Positions 1 to 7,924 of a DNA stretch of 23,749 nt are shown here, in pieces. Source of the DNA: CAVEFW01 sp964579575 (GTDB taxonomy: Bacteria; Actinomycetota; Coriobacteriia; Coriobacteriales; Eggerthellaceae). The notes beneath the pieces are model-generated. The model was not told the origin of the DNA. It saw only the letters and a program-made list of their open reading frames with translations, and made no database searches. The DNA is taken from positions 1 to 23,749 of the forward strand of contig CAZOGL010000023.1 of the NCBI GenBank assembly GCA_964579575.1, written 5' to 3'. Within the stretch, counting starts at the first letter, position 1; the number at the start of each line of letters is the position of its first letter. The translations under genes and the position numbers were made by a program.

Positions 1-35
1 AGTGTCGAAAATCGACAGCGGAAAATGTCGACTTT
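1..35. mobile_element. Possible end of an IS21-family-like insertion sequence
   Basis: Seen: a perfect inverted repeat TGTCGA-AAA-TCGACA lies at 3-17, and a related TGTCGAC follows at 26-32. The short motif GAAAAT(GT)CGAC therefore occurs twice in about 30 bases. Family knowledge: IS21-type elements have ends built of several short repeats of this TGTCGA / GGAAAATCGACA style. Inference: the window edge may sit just inside such an element, which would have cut the gene fragment that follows. No transposase is visible and the other end lies outside the window, so an ordinary operator-like repeat remains possible. Confidence 0.3.
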
Positions 36-247
36 TATTTGACGGAATACACATGCTCGACTACCTCGAGCCCGAGGTCGTGCTCGTCTACGGCCCCATG
101 CCCGAGGAGGTCTTCGGCGAGTTCTCCGACCGCACGGAGTTCGTGCGCTACCCCGACTGGACCACCTACGTCCACGAGGGCGGCGGCGGGCTGCTCGCAG
201 AAGATAGTCCCTTGGAAGGCAGCTCAGACACGCTCGACAAGGCATAG
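2..247 (+). pseudogene. 5'-truncated C-terminal gene fragment, DUF4417-like
   Basis: The frame is open from the window edge to a TAG at 245-247. The protein-like part begins around the ATG at 53, with MLDYLEPEVVLVYGPMP, then FVRYPDWTTYVHEGGG and a polar tail. Codons are strongly GC-biased, as expected for a real gene. The VLVYGPMP and tyrosine-rich ending resemble the C-terminus of DUF4417 phage/plasmid-type proteins; this is recognition from memory and weak. No ribosome binding site precedes the GTG at 2 or the ATG at 53. The homologous-looking region starts directly after the IS21-like repeats, suggesting a gene cut by insertion. It could also be an intact gene running in from upstream. Confidence 0.4.
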
Positions 248-250
248 CTC

Positions 251-790
251 ATGGGAAGCGGTACAAGCGGAGCCTACCGCGAAACGCGCGGCCTGTTAAG
301 CGCGCGAAGCCATGCCGAGGAGATGGGGTCATCCTTAGAGAACGTGCGACATACTACCTCATCGGCGGCTGGCGGAGCAACGAGTACACCCAAAACCAGC
401 CCGAGCACCGCAGCCCAAAACAGACTGGCTAATTCCGCAAGCCAGCCTGATGGCCTCACAACGCTCGACAGGAATGTCATGGCTTTGGAGGGCCGCTTCG
501 CAATGAACGAGTTCGGGCACTTCGGGAAGAAGAGCAGGGGCGCACGCGTAATCGAATGCGAGGACCCCGTCGCGGACTCGGTTTACTTCTTCGAGCAATT
601 GAGCAAAGGCGGCACGAAGGGCTCCCTGGTCGGCGGAAGCGAGGGGATCAAAACGGTTCTGCCCGAGAAGGACATCGTAACTCTGAGGCCGGTAACAAGG
701 ACGCCCGAGAGTCCTGCCGTAGGCATAAAGGCTGTCGCCGCCGTCATAGTTCGCGGCCAGAAGGTTCACTTCATCAAGATAGGGAGTTAG
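251..790 (+). CDS. Orphan polymorphic-toxin C-terminal domain protein (putative)
   Basis: A 179-residue frame. The first 70 or so residues are low-complexity, rich in Ser/Thr/Ala, and may not be translated; alternative in-frame starts are the ATGs at 323 and 479. From about residue 80 it looks like a compact globular domain, containing GHFGKKSRGARVIECEDP and TRTPESPAVGI and ending GQKVHFIKIGS. That pattern resembles the C-terminal toxin tips of contact-dependent or phage-head-linked polymorphic toxins, but I cannot name the family and assign no activity. No secretion, LXG, RHS or pre-toxin domain is attached, so it reads as a detached toxin cassette. The next gene starts one base after its stop with a clean ribosome binding site, the layout usual for toxin-immunity pairs. 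Toxicity is inference. Confidence 0.5.
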   Translation: MGSGTSGAYRETRGLLSARSHAEEMGSSLENVRHTTSSAAGGATSTPKTSPSTAAQNRLANSASQPDGLTTLDRNVMALEGRFAMNEFGHFGKKSRGARVIECEDPVADSVYFFEQLSKGGTKGSLVGGSEGIKTVLPEKDIVTLRPVTRTPESPAVGIKAVAAVIVRGQKVHFIKIGS

Positions 791-791
791 C

Positions 792-1358
792 ATGCAAAGG
801 ATCACTTTTACCAAGGAGATGGAAAAGGTTCTTTCCGAGATAAAGGGAAAGACCTTGAAATCCCTCGAGTACATACATGAACTGGGCGATGGCCAGGCGT
901 ATGGTGTCGTAAGGCTGAACATGGGCAGGTCATCGGTTGAGCTGACGAACGTGGAGGACGGATTCGAAGTCTTTGGGCGCATAGAGGGCATACCGGTCTT
1001 TTCTTGCACAGAGGTAAACCGCAAGGAGCCGTTCCGGCCCTACGGCCCCGACTACGACAAGACGCCCCGCGTCTACCTTGTCGACGAGCGCGTTGAAGGC
1101 GTGCAGGTGGTGCGCGACGAGGTGCGCGTGACCAGGGACGACGGCACGGGTGAGCATGTGCTGGTCGACCAGGCGCTGAGAGTCTTCATCCCGCGCACGG
1201 TGCTCACCTTCTGGCGGGACTGGTTCTACAGCGAGGTCATCCGTATCGACGCAGGCCCCGAGCCCTGCGAGATCATGCCCATCGAGAAGGTCAAGTACGA
1301 CTGGGGCGACGAGGGCGAAGACCCCACCGAGGTCACGAGGACCATCATCGAACTGTAA
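792..1358 (+). CDS. Putative immunity protein partner of the upstream toxin domain
   Basis: The protein has 188 residues. The ATG at 792 follows the upstream stop (788-790) by one base, and AGGGAG at 781-786 is a good ribosome binding site overlapping the end of that gene, so the two are probably translationally coupled. The protein is acidic, with no signal peptide or membrane span. Its N-terminal half (FTKEMEKVLSEIKGKTLKSL, then VVRLNMGRSSVELTNVEDG) suggests a mixed alpha/beta fold. The C-terminal half is rich in Asp/Glu and aromatic residues (FWRDWFYSEVIRIDAGPEP). I do not recognise a named family. Small size, acidity and tight coupling downstream of a toxin-like domain fit an immunity protein; that role is inferred from context. 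The codon usage is GC-rich and looks intact. Confidence 0.5.
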   Translation: MQRITFTKEMEKVLSEIKGKTLKSLEYIHELGDGQAYGVVRLNMGRSSVELTNVEDGFEVFGRIEGIPVFSCTEVNRKEPFRPYGPDYDKTPRVYLVDERVEGVQVVRDEVRVTRDDGTGEHVLVDQALRVFIPRTVLTFWRDWFYSEVIRIDAGPEPCEIMPIEKVKYDWGDEGEDPTEVTRTIIEL

Positions 1359-1399
1359 CGATTCTCGATACGCGACCGCATAAATTACTATGGCTTCCC

Positions 1400-1510
1400 A
1401 TGCCAAAGCGAAAATCAGATATGAGCTGGTACAGGGAATACGAAAAGAACGGCGACCTCGCCATGCACCACGAGCGCGCAATCACCCACGACCTTGGATT
1501 TTGGACATAA
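1400..1510 (+). pseudogene. Degenerate small ORF, possible gene remnant
   Basis: A 36-residue frame from the ATG at 1400 to TAA at 1508-1510, with protein-like composition: MPKRKSDMSWYREYEKNGDL, then HHERAITHDLGFWT. No ribosome binding site is visible before it. A different overlapping frame (1390-1605) is longer but its Arg/Pro/His-rich translation looks like a frame shadow. The stretch between the immunity-like gene and the Xre gene (1359-1617) otherwise holds nothing I can identify. It may be the stub of a gene lost during rearrangement of this accessory patch. Confidence 0.2.
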
Positions 1511-1617
1511 AAAAGTCGACTCCCCTCTATTCGGAATGCGTAGCCCTTCCTGCGGACACCGTTATCAACGGCAAGAACGTGAGCGGCTGCAGTGGCGCGC
1601 TATAACATAAGCAACTG

Positions 1618-1863
1618 TCACACAAAAGATATCTGCAGCTCACGTCCAAGCCCATGAGCAATTCTGCTAAGCGTGGCGACCGATGGATTGCCGTTACCGT
1701 TTTCCAGTCTACAAAGATTAGCGGGTTTCATGCCACATGCTTGCGCCAACTCTGCCTGGGTCATTCCAGCCTGTGTGCGTGCCTGCACAATCTTTCGCAT
1801 TACCTCACGCTCGGCCGCCTGATCATCCCATGCCTGCTTGAGGTAAGCACGCTCATAAACCAC
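1618..1863 (-). CDS. Xre-family helix-turn-helix regulator, HigA/antitoxin-like
   Basis: An 81-residue DNA-binding protein. An N-terminal helix (YLKQAWDDQAAEREVMRKIV) is followed by a classic five-helix Xre domain, residues 25-78: ARTQAGMTQAELAQACGMK, then NLCRLENGNGNPSVATLSRI. This is the fold of HigA-type antitoxins and small repressors. The start used is GTG at 1863; AAGGAAG lies 15 bases upstream, rather far, and the frame upstream is closed by a TAA. No HigB/RelE-like toxin gene precedes it; the neighbour is the divergent Fic gene, 113 bp away. The shared spacer has three CGGAAGT motifs, likely operators for this protein. Inference: it autoregulates and may control fic. It could also be an orphan antitoxin whose toxin was lost. 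Confidence 0.75.
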   Translation of the reverse strand: MVYERAYLKQAWDDQAAEREVMRKIVQARTQAGMTQAELAQACGMKPANLCRLENGNGNPSVATLSRIAHGLGRELQISFV

Positions 1864-1898
1864 GTCGGAAATAGAACGCTTCCTTTGTTACAAGCTTA

Positions 1899-1945
1899 CG
1901 GAAGTTATATGCGTTTCACTTCCGTTAATGTAAAATAGCGGAAGT
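1899..1945. promoter_or_regulatory. Operator cluster between xre and fic (three CGGAAGT sites)
   Basis: CGGAAGT occurs at 1899-1905 and 1939-1945 and, in inverse orientation, ACTTCCG at 1918-1924. The last two form an inverted repeat with a 14-bp spacer, and the first two form another. TAAAAT at 1931-1936 is a plausible -10 for fic and lies between two of the sites. The arrangement suits a small Xre dimer acting on both divergent promoters. The sites are seen; the binding protein is inferred. Confidence 0.5.
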
Positions 1946-1976
1946 AAAAACGATAGAACTAGGTAAGGAATTCCGC

Positions 1977-3161
1977 ATGTGGCCAAAGGTTGAATACGAG
2001 GAGATACCTTGGGAGCGAAGCGACGACGCGCTCTTGATGATACCGAGAAGCAAACGCAGGAAAATAACGTCAACCTATCAGGCAGCTGTGCCGGCCACCA
2101 TAGCGAGCGCAAGTTGGCGTGCACCTTCCGATCTTTTGACACGGTCCTCCGATCTTAGGGCCCTAATAGCCCGCTTCGACCAAAACCAAGCCGCGCGGGG
2201 ATACAACCTACCAGCGCTCATGCTTAGGAGTGAGTCCTCCTCGAGTTCCCAGATAGAACGTCTCACCTCCAGCGTGAGAAACGTAGCCTTAGCCGAGCTC
2301 TCCGATAAAACTCCCAAGAACGCACAAGTCATCGCAGGCAACGTCTCCGCCATGCGTAAGGCAATTGCAGACCCAGGCACGCTCGATCTTGCGACCGTCG
2401 AGTCCATCCACGATACACTCATGCGCGGTACGGACAAAAGGAGCGGACTGCGCGACGAGCAGGTGTGGATAGGCGGAACGCCTTACAGCCCCCATGGGGC
2501 CATCTTCGTCCCGCCACACGCCTCGCGCGTGGCCCCCGCCCTTGACGACCTGTTCGCCTTCGCCCGTCGCGGGGATATCGACCCCATCGCGAAATCCGCA
2601 ATCTTCCACGCGCAGTTCGAGACGATCCACCCCTTCACAGACGGGAATGGCCGCACAGGACGTGCCCTGCTACATCGCCAGCTTGCGGAGGAAGAGGTGC
2701 TAATCCACGCGACACTTCCCATATCCGCAGGCCTTTTGAACAACGTGAATTCGTACATGGGAGCGCTCGGCGCCTACCACGACGGCCAGCTCGAGCCCAT
2801 CATCGAGTGTCTTCTCGATGCACTCGAGCTTGCGGTGGTTATCGGTTCCCACATGGCAAGCGAAGTCGATGCCGTTCTCGACCGCTGGAACGACGCGATC
2901 AACAACAGGGCCGGGTCGGCCGCACTAAGGCTGCCCGCTCTCCTGGTCGAACAGCCCGTAGTCAACATCGCGTACGTGTCAGATCATCTGGGAATCACCG
3001 ACAGAGCAGCGCGAAACCTTGTTTCCATGGCCTGTGAGCGCGGGATACTGCAAAAGATTGGGAACGCAAAACGCGGGGCGTTCTACCAAGCCTCCGAGCT
3101 TATCGACATCATGGAAGAGGCCTCGGGCAAGGAGGGCATCCGACGCATGGCCGCTCAGTGA
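1977..3161 (+). CDS. Fic-domain protein (AMPylase-type) with C-terminal winged helix
   Basis: The protein has 394 residues; the ATG at 1977 follows AAGGAA. The Fic core carries the complete motif HPFTDGNGRTGR (H218-R229), with catalytic His218, Asp222 and the Asn/Gly/Arg nucleotide-binding residues, and a target-binding flap GGTPYSPHGAIFVPP (166-180). Fic enzymes typically transfer AMP from ATP to a protein hydroxyl. An N-terminal SSSQIER (89-95) matches the self-inhibitory (S/T)xxxE motif of class II Fic proteins, except that the residue after Glu is Arg where Gly or Asn is usual. A winged-helix-like segment (VNIAYVSDHLGITDRAARNL, about 329-372) ends the protein. This Fic plus DNA-binding architecture is common in gut bacteria. 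It is divergent from an Xre regulator across a shared operator region. The protein target is unknown. All key residues are present, so it is probably active when the inhibitory helix is displaced. Confidence 0.92.
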   Translation: MWPKVEYEEIPWERSDDALLMIPRSKRRKITSTYQAAVPATIASASWRAPSDLLTRSSDLRALIARFDQNQAARGYNLPALMLRSESSSSSQIERLTSSVRNVALAELSDKTPKNAQVIAGNVSAMRKAIADPGTLDLATVESIHDTLMRGTDKRSGLRDEQVWIGGTPYSPHGAIFVPPHASRVAPALDDLFAFARRGDIDPIAKSAIFHAQFETIHPFTDGNGRTGRALLHRQLAEEEVLIHATLPISAGLLNNVNSYMGALGAYHDGQLEPIIECLLDALELAVVIGSHMASEVDAVLDRWNDAINNRAGSAALRLPALLVEQPVVNIAYVSDHLGITDRAARNLVSMACERGILQKIGNAKRGAFYQASELIDIMEEASGKEGIRRMAAQ

Positions 3162-3200
3162 TTGTCTGCCCTTCGCAACGCGCAGTCTTGTCGTCGCCGA

Positions 3201-4610
3201 TTAAGCTCGGCTGTTTGCCCCGCCTGTGGTCTTGCGCGCAACGGCTTTTGGCTCCTTGGTCGCTGCTTTGCGCCTTGCGCTTTGCAACAACATCACTATC
3301 GCGGAAACTGCGGTTATCGCCAGCGTTGCTGCACCAAAGATCGGGTAGACATCAGCACAGCTGCAGCCGGTTGCAGCCATGCTGCCCGTGAGCAAAAACG
3401 AGCACGCCGAAACCGCCAAACCATCGGCGGCGGCCACGATGGAGGTGGACGTGCTTTGCCTTTCTTGCGGCACAATCTTGGTGCAGTGGGTGTAGAAGTA
3501 ACAGAAATAGAAGGGCCAGGCAAAGCCCGCTACGGCCAAGCAACAGATAATCACCGGCGCGGTGGGGAAATAAGCCATCACAAAGAACACGATGCCAATG
3601 GCTGCCAACGCGGGCAGGTAGATCTTTCCCTGCAAGCGCTTGTACGCCGCGCCGAACCCCAGCGAGCCCACAGCGGTTGCCACGGTCATGACGCTGGTGG
3701 CAAAGCCAGTGAAAGCCTCGTTGCCAACGTTAACATCGGCGATGTAGAGACCCACCATGTACAGCAGCACAAAGTAAAGCGTTGCTATTAGAAATACCTG
3801 CACGGATAGCAGCGCCAGTCGTTTCCACCAACATTTGAGCGCTTCACCGCTGCCATTGTCGCTGTTGAACATGGCGCGGCTCATCGCCGCTGCAGACGAG
3901 GCGGACATCCCGTGCACTTCCTCGACTTGCTGCGCGAGGCTCAGCTGCGGGGTAGGCGATTCCGCTGCAGAAGGCTGCACAGCGGCGACTCCTGTAACCG
4001 CCTCGCTTGTGCTCTTGAGGCTCTTTTTGGCGGGAAACGGCGGTAGGAACACCATAAGCATAACCAGCACGGGTACGGCTATGAGATAGGTATGGTATGC
4101 GTTGGTCCAACCATCGACCGCCAACAAGCCGGCGCAGCTCGAGAGGAGCGCCCCTATGGTGCTCATTGCTGCGTTGTACCAGCCTACGAACTTGGCGTGC
4201 TCGTTCTCGTCCACAAAGAGGTCGGCCAAGATGGACAATGCGGCGGTGTTGGTTATGCCCCAGCCAACGCCGGTCGCCAGCAGGCGCATGATGACGAAGT
4301 AGTTCACGTCCACGTAGGCGATGCCGAACACCGAGCTCATCGTGAAGATGCCAAACCCCACGACCATAGCCTTCTTCTTGTCGATGCGGTCGCACAACAA
4401 CCCTGTGAGCAACCCAAACGGCAAGCCAACCAGTGCCGGGCCAGTCACCCCGAGGTTGACCAACGCGATCGGCGCATCGGCGAACGCCTCGTACACGTTT
4501 GCCGCAATGGGGCTTATGACCAAATCCCCCATGGTACACATGGATGAAAGAAACAGCGCCGCCAAAGCCAGTACGAGGCGCCATGTGGGCAGTTCCCAAG
4601 CCTGCGTCAT
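3201..4610 (-). CDS. Major facilitator superfamily transporter (paralogue 1)
   Basis: A 469-residue, 12-span membrane permease. ATG at 4610 is preferred over GTG at 4622 because AGGGGAG would sit one base from the GTG but 11 from the ATG. The MFS loop 2-3 signature is clear (GLLTGLLCDRIDKKKAMVVG), as is GVGWGITNTAALSILADLF in the N-terminal half. The central cytoplasmic loop is long, about 65 residues, Ser/Ala/Gln-rich and poorly conserved; the second MFS in this locus has only about 25. The two proteins share many blocks, such as YFCYFYT.CT.(I/L)VP, so they look like diverged duplicates. It lies 73 bp downstream of the amidohydrolase in the same direction and is probably co-transcribed. The substrate is unknown; context suggests import of the amidohydrolase substrate or export of its product. 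Fic ends 39 bp away, convergently. Confidence 0.9.
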   Translation of the reverse strand: MTQAWELPTWRLVLALAALFLSSMCTMGDLVISPIAANVYEAFADAPIALVNLGVTGPALVGLPFGLLTGLLCDRIDKKKAMVVGFGIFTMSSVFGIAYVDVNYFVIMRLLATGVGWGITNTAALSILADLFVDENEHAKFVGWYNAAMSTIGALLSSCAGLLAVDGWTNAYHTYLIAVPVLVMLMVFLPPFPAKKSLKSTSEAVTGVAAVQPSAAESPTPQLSLAQQVEEVHGMSASSAAAMSRAMFNSDNGSGEALKCWWKRLALLSVQVFLIATLYFVLLYMVGLYIADVNVGNEAFTGFATSVMTVATAVGSLGFGAAYKRLQGKIYLPALAAIGIVFFVMAYFPTAPVIICCLAVAGFAWPFYFCYFYTHCTKIVPQERQSTSTSIVAAADGLAVSACSFLLTGSMAATGCSCADVYPIFGAATLAITAVSAIVMLLQSARRKAATKEPKAVARKTTGGANSRA

Positions 4611-4642
4611 CTTTGCTACCACTCCCCTCTAAGTAGAAGCAA

Positions 4643-4669
4643 GCCCGGCCTGCGCGAGGCAAGCCGGGC
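4643..4669 (-). other. Intercistronic hairpin between amidohydrolase and MFS 1
   Basis: Inverted repeat GCCCGGC / GCCGGGC with a 13-base loop, between the stop of the amidohydrolase and the ribosome binding site of MFS 1. There is no real T-run after it, so partial termination or mRNA stabilisation is more likely than a full terminator. Confidence 0.45.
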
Positions 4670-4683
4670 AATGTTTCGAGCGA

Positions 4684-6294
4684 TCAGCCCTCGTAGACGA
4701 CCTGTCCGTCGACGATGGTGAAGAGTACCTTCGCCTCGAGCAGCTCCTGTGGGTCGACCTTGAGCAGGTTGCGATCCATGACCACAACGTCTGCCAACTT
4801 ACCGGCATGCAGCGTGCCGATCTTGTCCTCAAAGCTCTCAGAGCGCGCAGATCCGTAGGTGTAGGCCTGCAACGCCTGCGCTACGGTAATGCGCTGCTCT
4901 GGGACGAAGCCCTCCTCTGGCAGGGCGTCCCAGGGGTGCTTGCGCGTCACGGCGGCGTAGAGGCCCTCCATGGGGTTGAAGTTCCACACGGGCGCGTCGG
5001 TGCCAAAAGCCAAGATGGCGCCAGTGTCCAAGATGGACTTGACGGGCCACATGTACGGAACCCACTTCTGCCCTAAAAGCACGGGATAGCCGTCGGTGTT
5101 GAGCACCGAGTGCATAGGCTGCATAGAGGGAATCAAACCCAGCTTGACAAAGCGCTCTATATCAGATGGAGCGCAGCTCTCTATATGCTCGACGCAGTTG
5201 TGGAGCCCCTTGAAGCCCTGCTCACGCTCTACCTGCTCAAAACAGTCGAGCACCATGCGAACGGTGCCATTGCCGATGGCATGCAGGCGTATCGGGTAGT
5301 TGTTGGCATTTGCCTCGCGGATGAGCTCCAATAGCTCATCGTGTTTGATGGTGGGCTCGCCACAGGTGCTCGGGTCGTCAGCGTAGGGTTCGGTGAGGTA
5401 GCCGGTGTGGGCCTCGCACACGCCGTCCACGATCTGCTTGACACCGCCAAAGCGCAGATGCTCGCTCGTCAGTTCGCGCTCATAACGCTTGGCTGCGGCC
5501 AGGCCTGGCTCGATTTTGGGGAACACCGTCAGGCGCATGGGCAGCTTGCCCGCGTCTTCGAACTCCTTGAAGATGCGCATGGTGTCGTCTTCCGGTATGC
5601 CGCCGTAAGGGTACACCACGCCAGCACTGGTCACACCAAAGCCCAGGCATTTCTTGATGCTGCCGCCCAGCGCTCGGTCCATGTCCGCTGACAGGTTGCC
5701 CAAGCCCCAGACCGGGTCGTTGACCGGGGGTTCGTAGCCCAGGCCGTTGAGGTGGCCGTCTGCGTCGCGGCCCAAATAGCCGCCTTCTGGGTCGGACGAG
5801 TCATCGGTGTAGCCAGCTGCCTGTTGCGCCAACGTACTCATCCAGCCAGTGTGCATGTCCCAGCTTGCGATGTAGACGGGGCGGTCGGGCACGATTTTGT
5901 CGAGCGTTTGGCGGCAGGGCCGTTCGTCCCAGTCGTCGAAGTTCAGCCCGCATCCAACAATCCACTTGTTCTCTGGGTGCGCGGCGGCAAAATCTGCAAT
6001 CTTGGCGAGCACCTCTTCTCTGTCGGTGACGCCCTCCAGATTCAAGGTGAAGTCCTCGTCGGTCATCACCCCATTTTGCAGGAAGTGCGTATGCGAGTCG
6101 TTGAAGCCGGGGCATACCAGATTGTCGCCTGCGTCTATGACGCGCGTGCTGGGGCCTATGTATGCTTGGGCTTCCTCAAGCGTGCAGACCGCTTCGATTT
6201 TCTTGCCGCAGATCACTACAGCTCCGCTAACGGTGTCAAGCGTCTGCGCGGTAAAGATAGCATTGCTCTTGATGACGATATTTGCGTAAGTCAT
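4684..6294 (-). CDS. YtcJ-type metal-dependent amidohydrolase (amidohydrolase family 3)
   Basis: The protein has 536 residues, the usual size for this family; the ATG at 6294 follows TAGGAG. There is no signal peptide, so it is cytoplasmic. The N-terminal beta-sandwich strand leads to GFNDSHTHF with metal-binding His68 and His70. Further family marks are GGVKQIVDGVCEAHTGYL, RLHAIGNGTVRMVLDCFE (metal His), NCVEHIESC (metal His) and FGTDAPVWNFNPMEGLYAAV, which carries the catalytic Asp. The C-terminal strand block GKLADVVVMDRNLLKVDP closes the sandwich. Relatives hydrolyse amide or N-formyl bonds, and the real substrates of most are unknown. It lies between two MFS genes, 139 bp after MFS 2 and 73 bp before MFS 1, all on the minus strand. 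Inference: the three form one uptake-and-hydrolysis unit under the divergent LuxR-type regulator. Confidence 0.9.
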   Translation of the reverse strand: MTYANIVIKSNAIFTAQTLDTVSGAVVICGKKIEAVCTLEEAQAYIGPSTRVIDAGDNLVCPGFNDSHTHFLQNGVMTDEDFTLNLEGVTDREEVLAKIADFAAAHPENKWIVGCGLNFDDWDERPCRQTLDKIVPDRPVYIASWDMHTGWMSTLAQQAAGYTDDSSDPEGGYLGRDADGHLNGLGYEPPVNDPVWGLGNLSADMDRALGGSIKKCLGFGVTSAGVVYPYGGIPEDDTMRIFKEFEDAGKLPMRLTVFPKIEPGLAAAKRYERELTSEHLRFGGVKQIVDGVCEAHTGYLTEPYADDPSTCGEPTIKHDELLELIREANANNYPIRLHAIGNGTVRMVLDCFEQVEREQGFKGLHNCVEHIESCAPSDIERFVKLGLIPSMQPMHSVLNTDGYPVLLGQKWVPYMWPVKSILDTGAILAFGTDAPVWNFNPMEGLYAAVTRKHPWDALPEEGFVPEQRITVAQALQAYTYGSARSESFEDKIGTLHAGKLADVVVMDRNLLKVDPQELLEAKVLFTIVDGQVVYEG

Positions 6295-6313
6295 TGCTTG
6301 CTCCTAAGAAGAC

Positions 6314-6347
6314 GAGGGGGCGGTCTCAAATGCGAGCCGGCCCCCTC
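6314..6347 (-). other. GC-rich intercistronic hairpin before the amidohydrolase
   Basis: Perfect 8-bp arms GAGGGGGC (6314-6321) and GCCCCCTC (6340-6347) with an 18-base loop, in the 139-bp spacer between MFS 2 and the amidohydrolase. It ends about 20 bases before the amidohydrolase start and has no T-run, so it may be an mRNA stabiliser or partial attenuator. Confidence 0.5.
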
Positions 6348-6433
6348 TGGTTGCATTAAGCCTGCTTGCGCTGGGGATGCCGGAGGGAAGTGGCAAGCGT
6401 TTGCAAGCTGTTTTGCCTTGTTATGAGTGGCGC

Positions 6434-7630
6434 TTAGTCCTTCTTGACACGCTTGCCCATGAAAACCACGAGCGACACAACACCGGTGACAATCATGATG
6501 ATGCCGGGGATTGCCCATGCACTCACTGCGCTACCCGTGATGCTCATGCAGAAGGTGAGCAGGTAGGAGCAAAGGGTTGCAGCCAAGCCGTCGGAGAGCG
6601 CCACGATAGAGGTGGCGGTGCCAGCCTTGGAGGCAGGGACGAGCTCGGTGCAGCGGGTGTAGAAGTAGCAGAAGTAGGTGGGCCACAAAAGGCCGAGCAA
6701 GGCGATGCAGATAACCGCGCATGCCTGGCTGGGAAAGAAGCTCATCACCAAGTAGCATGCGCCCATGATGAACAGACCCGGCAGATAGACGGCGTTCTTG
6801 AACTTGGCATACAGCGTGCCAAATACAACGGACGTGATAGCGGTTGCGATGGTGGAGATAGAGCTCAGGGTGCCGATGAAGGCCTCGTCGCCGATGCCTG
6901 CGCCGGTAACGTAGAGGCCCACCATATACAGCGAGACAAAGAAGCCGAGCGCCGCGAAGAAGACCTGGATGGTCAGCGGGATGAGCGGCTTCCACCAGCC
7001 AGCCTCGACGGTCTCCGCCTCGGTGTCGGAGTCGTCGTCGTTAGCGGTCTTGGCAACGGGCTTCATGCTGGGCAGGAAAACGATGAGCATGATGAGCACA
7101 GGGACGGATATATAGTAGACCCAGAAGGCGTGCGTCCAGCCGTCCACGGCCAGGATGCCTGCCACGAATGCCATGATGGCGCCCATGACCGACATGACCA
7201 TGTTGTACCAGCCCACGAACTTGCCGTGCTCGGCTTCGTCTTTGTACATGACGGCCAGGATAGACAGGGCGGCAGTGTTGGTGATGCCCCAGCCCACACC
7301 GGTGGCAAAGCAGCGCAGTGTCACGAAGAGAGGCAAGTTGTCCACGCCACCAAAGCATGCGGACACGACAAAGATCGCAAAGCCGACCACCATGACGAGT
7401 TTCTTGTCCATACGGTCGCACAGGACGCCAGCCAGTATGCCGAAGGGCAGACCCACCAGCGCGGGGCCGGTGATGCCAAAGTTAATGAGCGCTTCTGACT
7501 GGCCTGCGAAGACGTCGTAGAGCGCAGCGGCGATTGGATTGATGACCATGTCGCCCAATGTGCACATGGACGAAAGCGCCAGCGCGATAAACGCGAGCCA
7601 CTTCCTTGTGTTGGAGATATTGAGTTCCAT
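6434..7630 (-). CDS. Major facilitator superfamily transporter (paralogue 2)
   Basis: A 398-residue, 12-span permease; the ATG at 7630 follows GAAGGGAACC. The MFS signature GILAGVLCDRMDKKLVMVVG and the block GVGWGITNTAALSILAVMY are present. The central loop (MKPVAKTANDDDSDTEAETV) is short and acidic, and the C-terminus is basic (GKRVKKD), as expected for a cytoplasmic end. It is the first gene of the minus-strand unit, divergent from the LuxR-type regulator over a 358-bp spacer (7631-7988), so its promoter is there. It is clearly related to the second transporter downstream. Two related permeases around one hydrolase could split into an importer and an exporter or antiporter, but substrate and direction cannot be read from sequence. 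Confidence 0.9.
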   Translation of the reverse strand: MELNISNTRKWLAFIALALSSMCTLGDMVINPIAAALYDVFAGQSEALINFGITGPALVGLPFGILAGVLCDRMDKKLVMVVGFAIFVVSACFGGVDNLPLFVTLRCFATGVGWGITNTAALSILAVMYKDEAEHGKFVGWYNMVMSVMGAIMAFVAGILAVDGWTHAFWVYYISVPVLIMLIVFLPSMKPVAKTANDDDSDTEAETVEAGWWKPLIPLTIQVFFAALGFFVSLYMVGLYVTGAGIGDEAFIGTLSSISTIATAITSVVFGTLYAKFKNAVYLPGLFIMGACYLVMSFFPSQACAVICIALLGLLWPTYFCYFYTRCTELVPASKAGTATSIVALSDGLAATLCSYLLTFCMSITGSAVSAWAIPGIIMIVTGVVSLVVFMGKRVKKD

Positions 7631-7814
7631 TGCAGGTTCCCTTCACTTGTTCGCCTGGCCCCCTCCTTTGAGGCCGCGGCTTGGATATGCCTGCATACTA
7701 CGGCGGTGACACATTGCGCCACACCGCATGAAATTTATGGAGAGAATATGGTTTTGTGAACTTTCATATGGGACCGAACACCTGGAAACTGCAGTGAAAG
7801 ATTTATTGAACAGC

Positions 7815-7875
7815 CCATAAACAGCTTATGGTTCGTACCTGTCTGCGCAGATTGTGGGCCTGTTGGCTCTATAAT
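7815..7875 (+). promoter_or_regulatory. Putative activator-dependent promoter of the LuxR-type gene
   Basis: A perfect -10 TATAAT lies at 7870-7875, but the position 17 bp upstream (CGCAGA) is a poor -35. A dyad CCATAA-N5-TTATGG is at 7815-7831, about 47 bp before the centre of the -10. A good -10, a missing -35 and an upstream dyad suggest an activator site, perhaps for the LuxR-type protein itself. The rest of the 7631-7988 spacer has no gene; I could not place the MFS 2 promoter with confidence, TAGTAT near 7690 (minus strand) being only a weak candidate. Confidence 0.4.
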
Positions 7876-7924
7876 CGTCGGCGCCGGGGCAACTCGGGGA
7901 GCAATATGGGTGCATATACAGGAC

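Noticed and set aside
1390..1605. 71-residue plus-strand ORF
   Set aside because: Its composition (Arg/Pro/His-rich, then polar) looks random. The overlapping 1400-1510 frame is more protein-like, though still doubtful.
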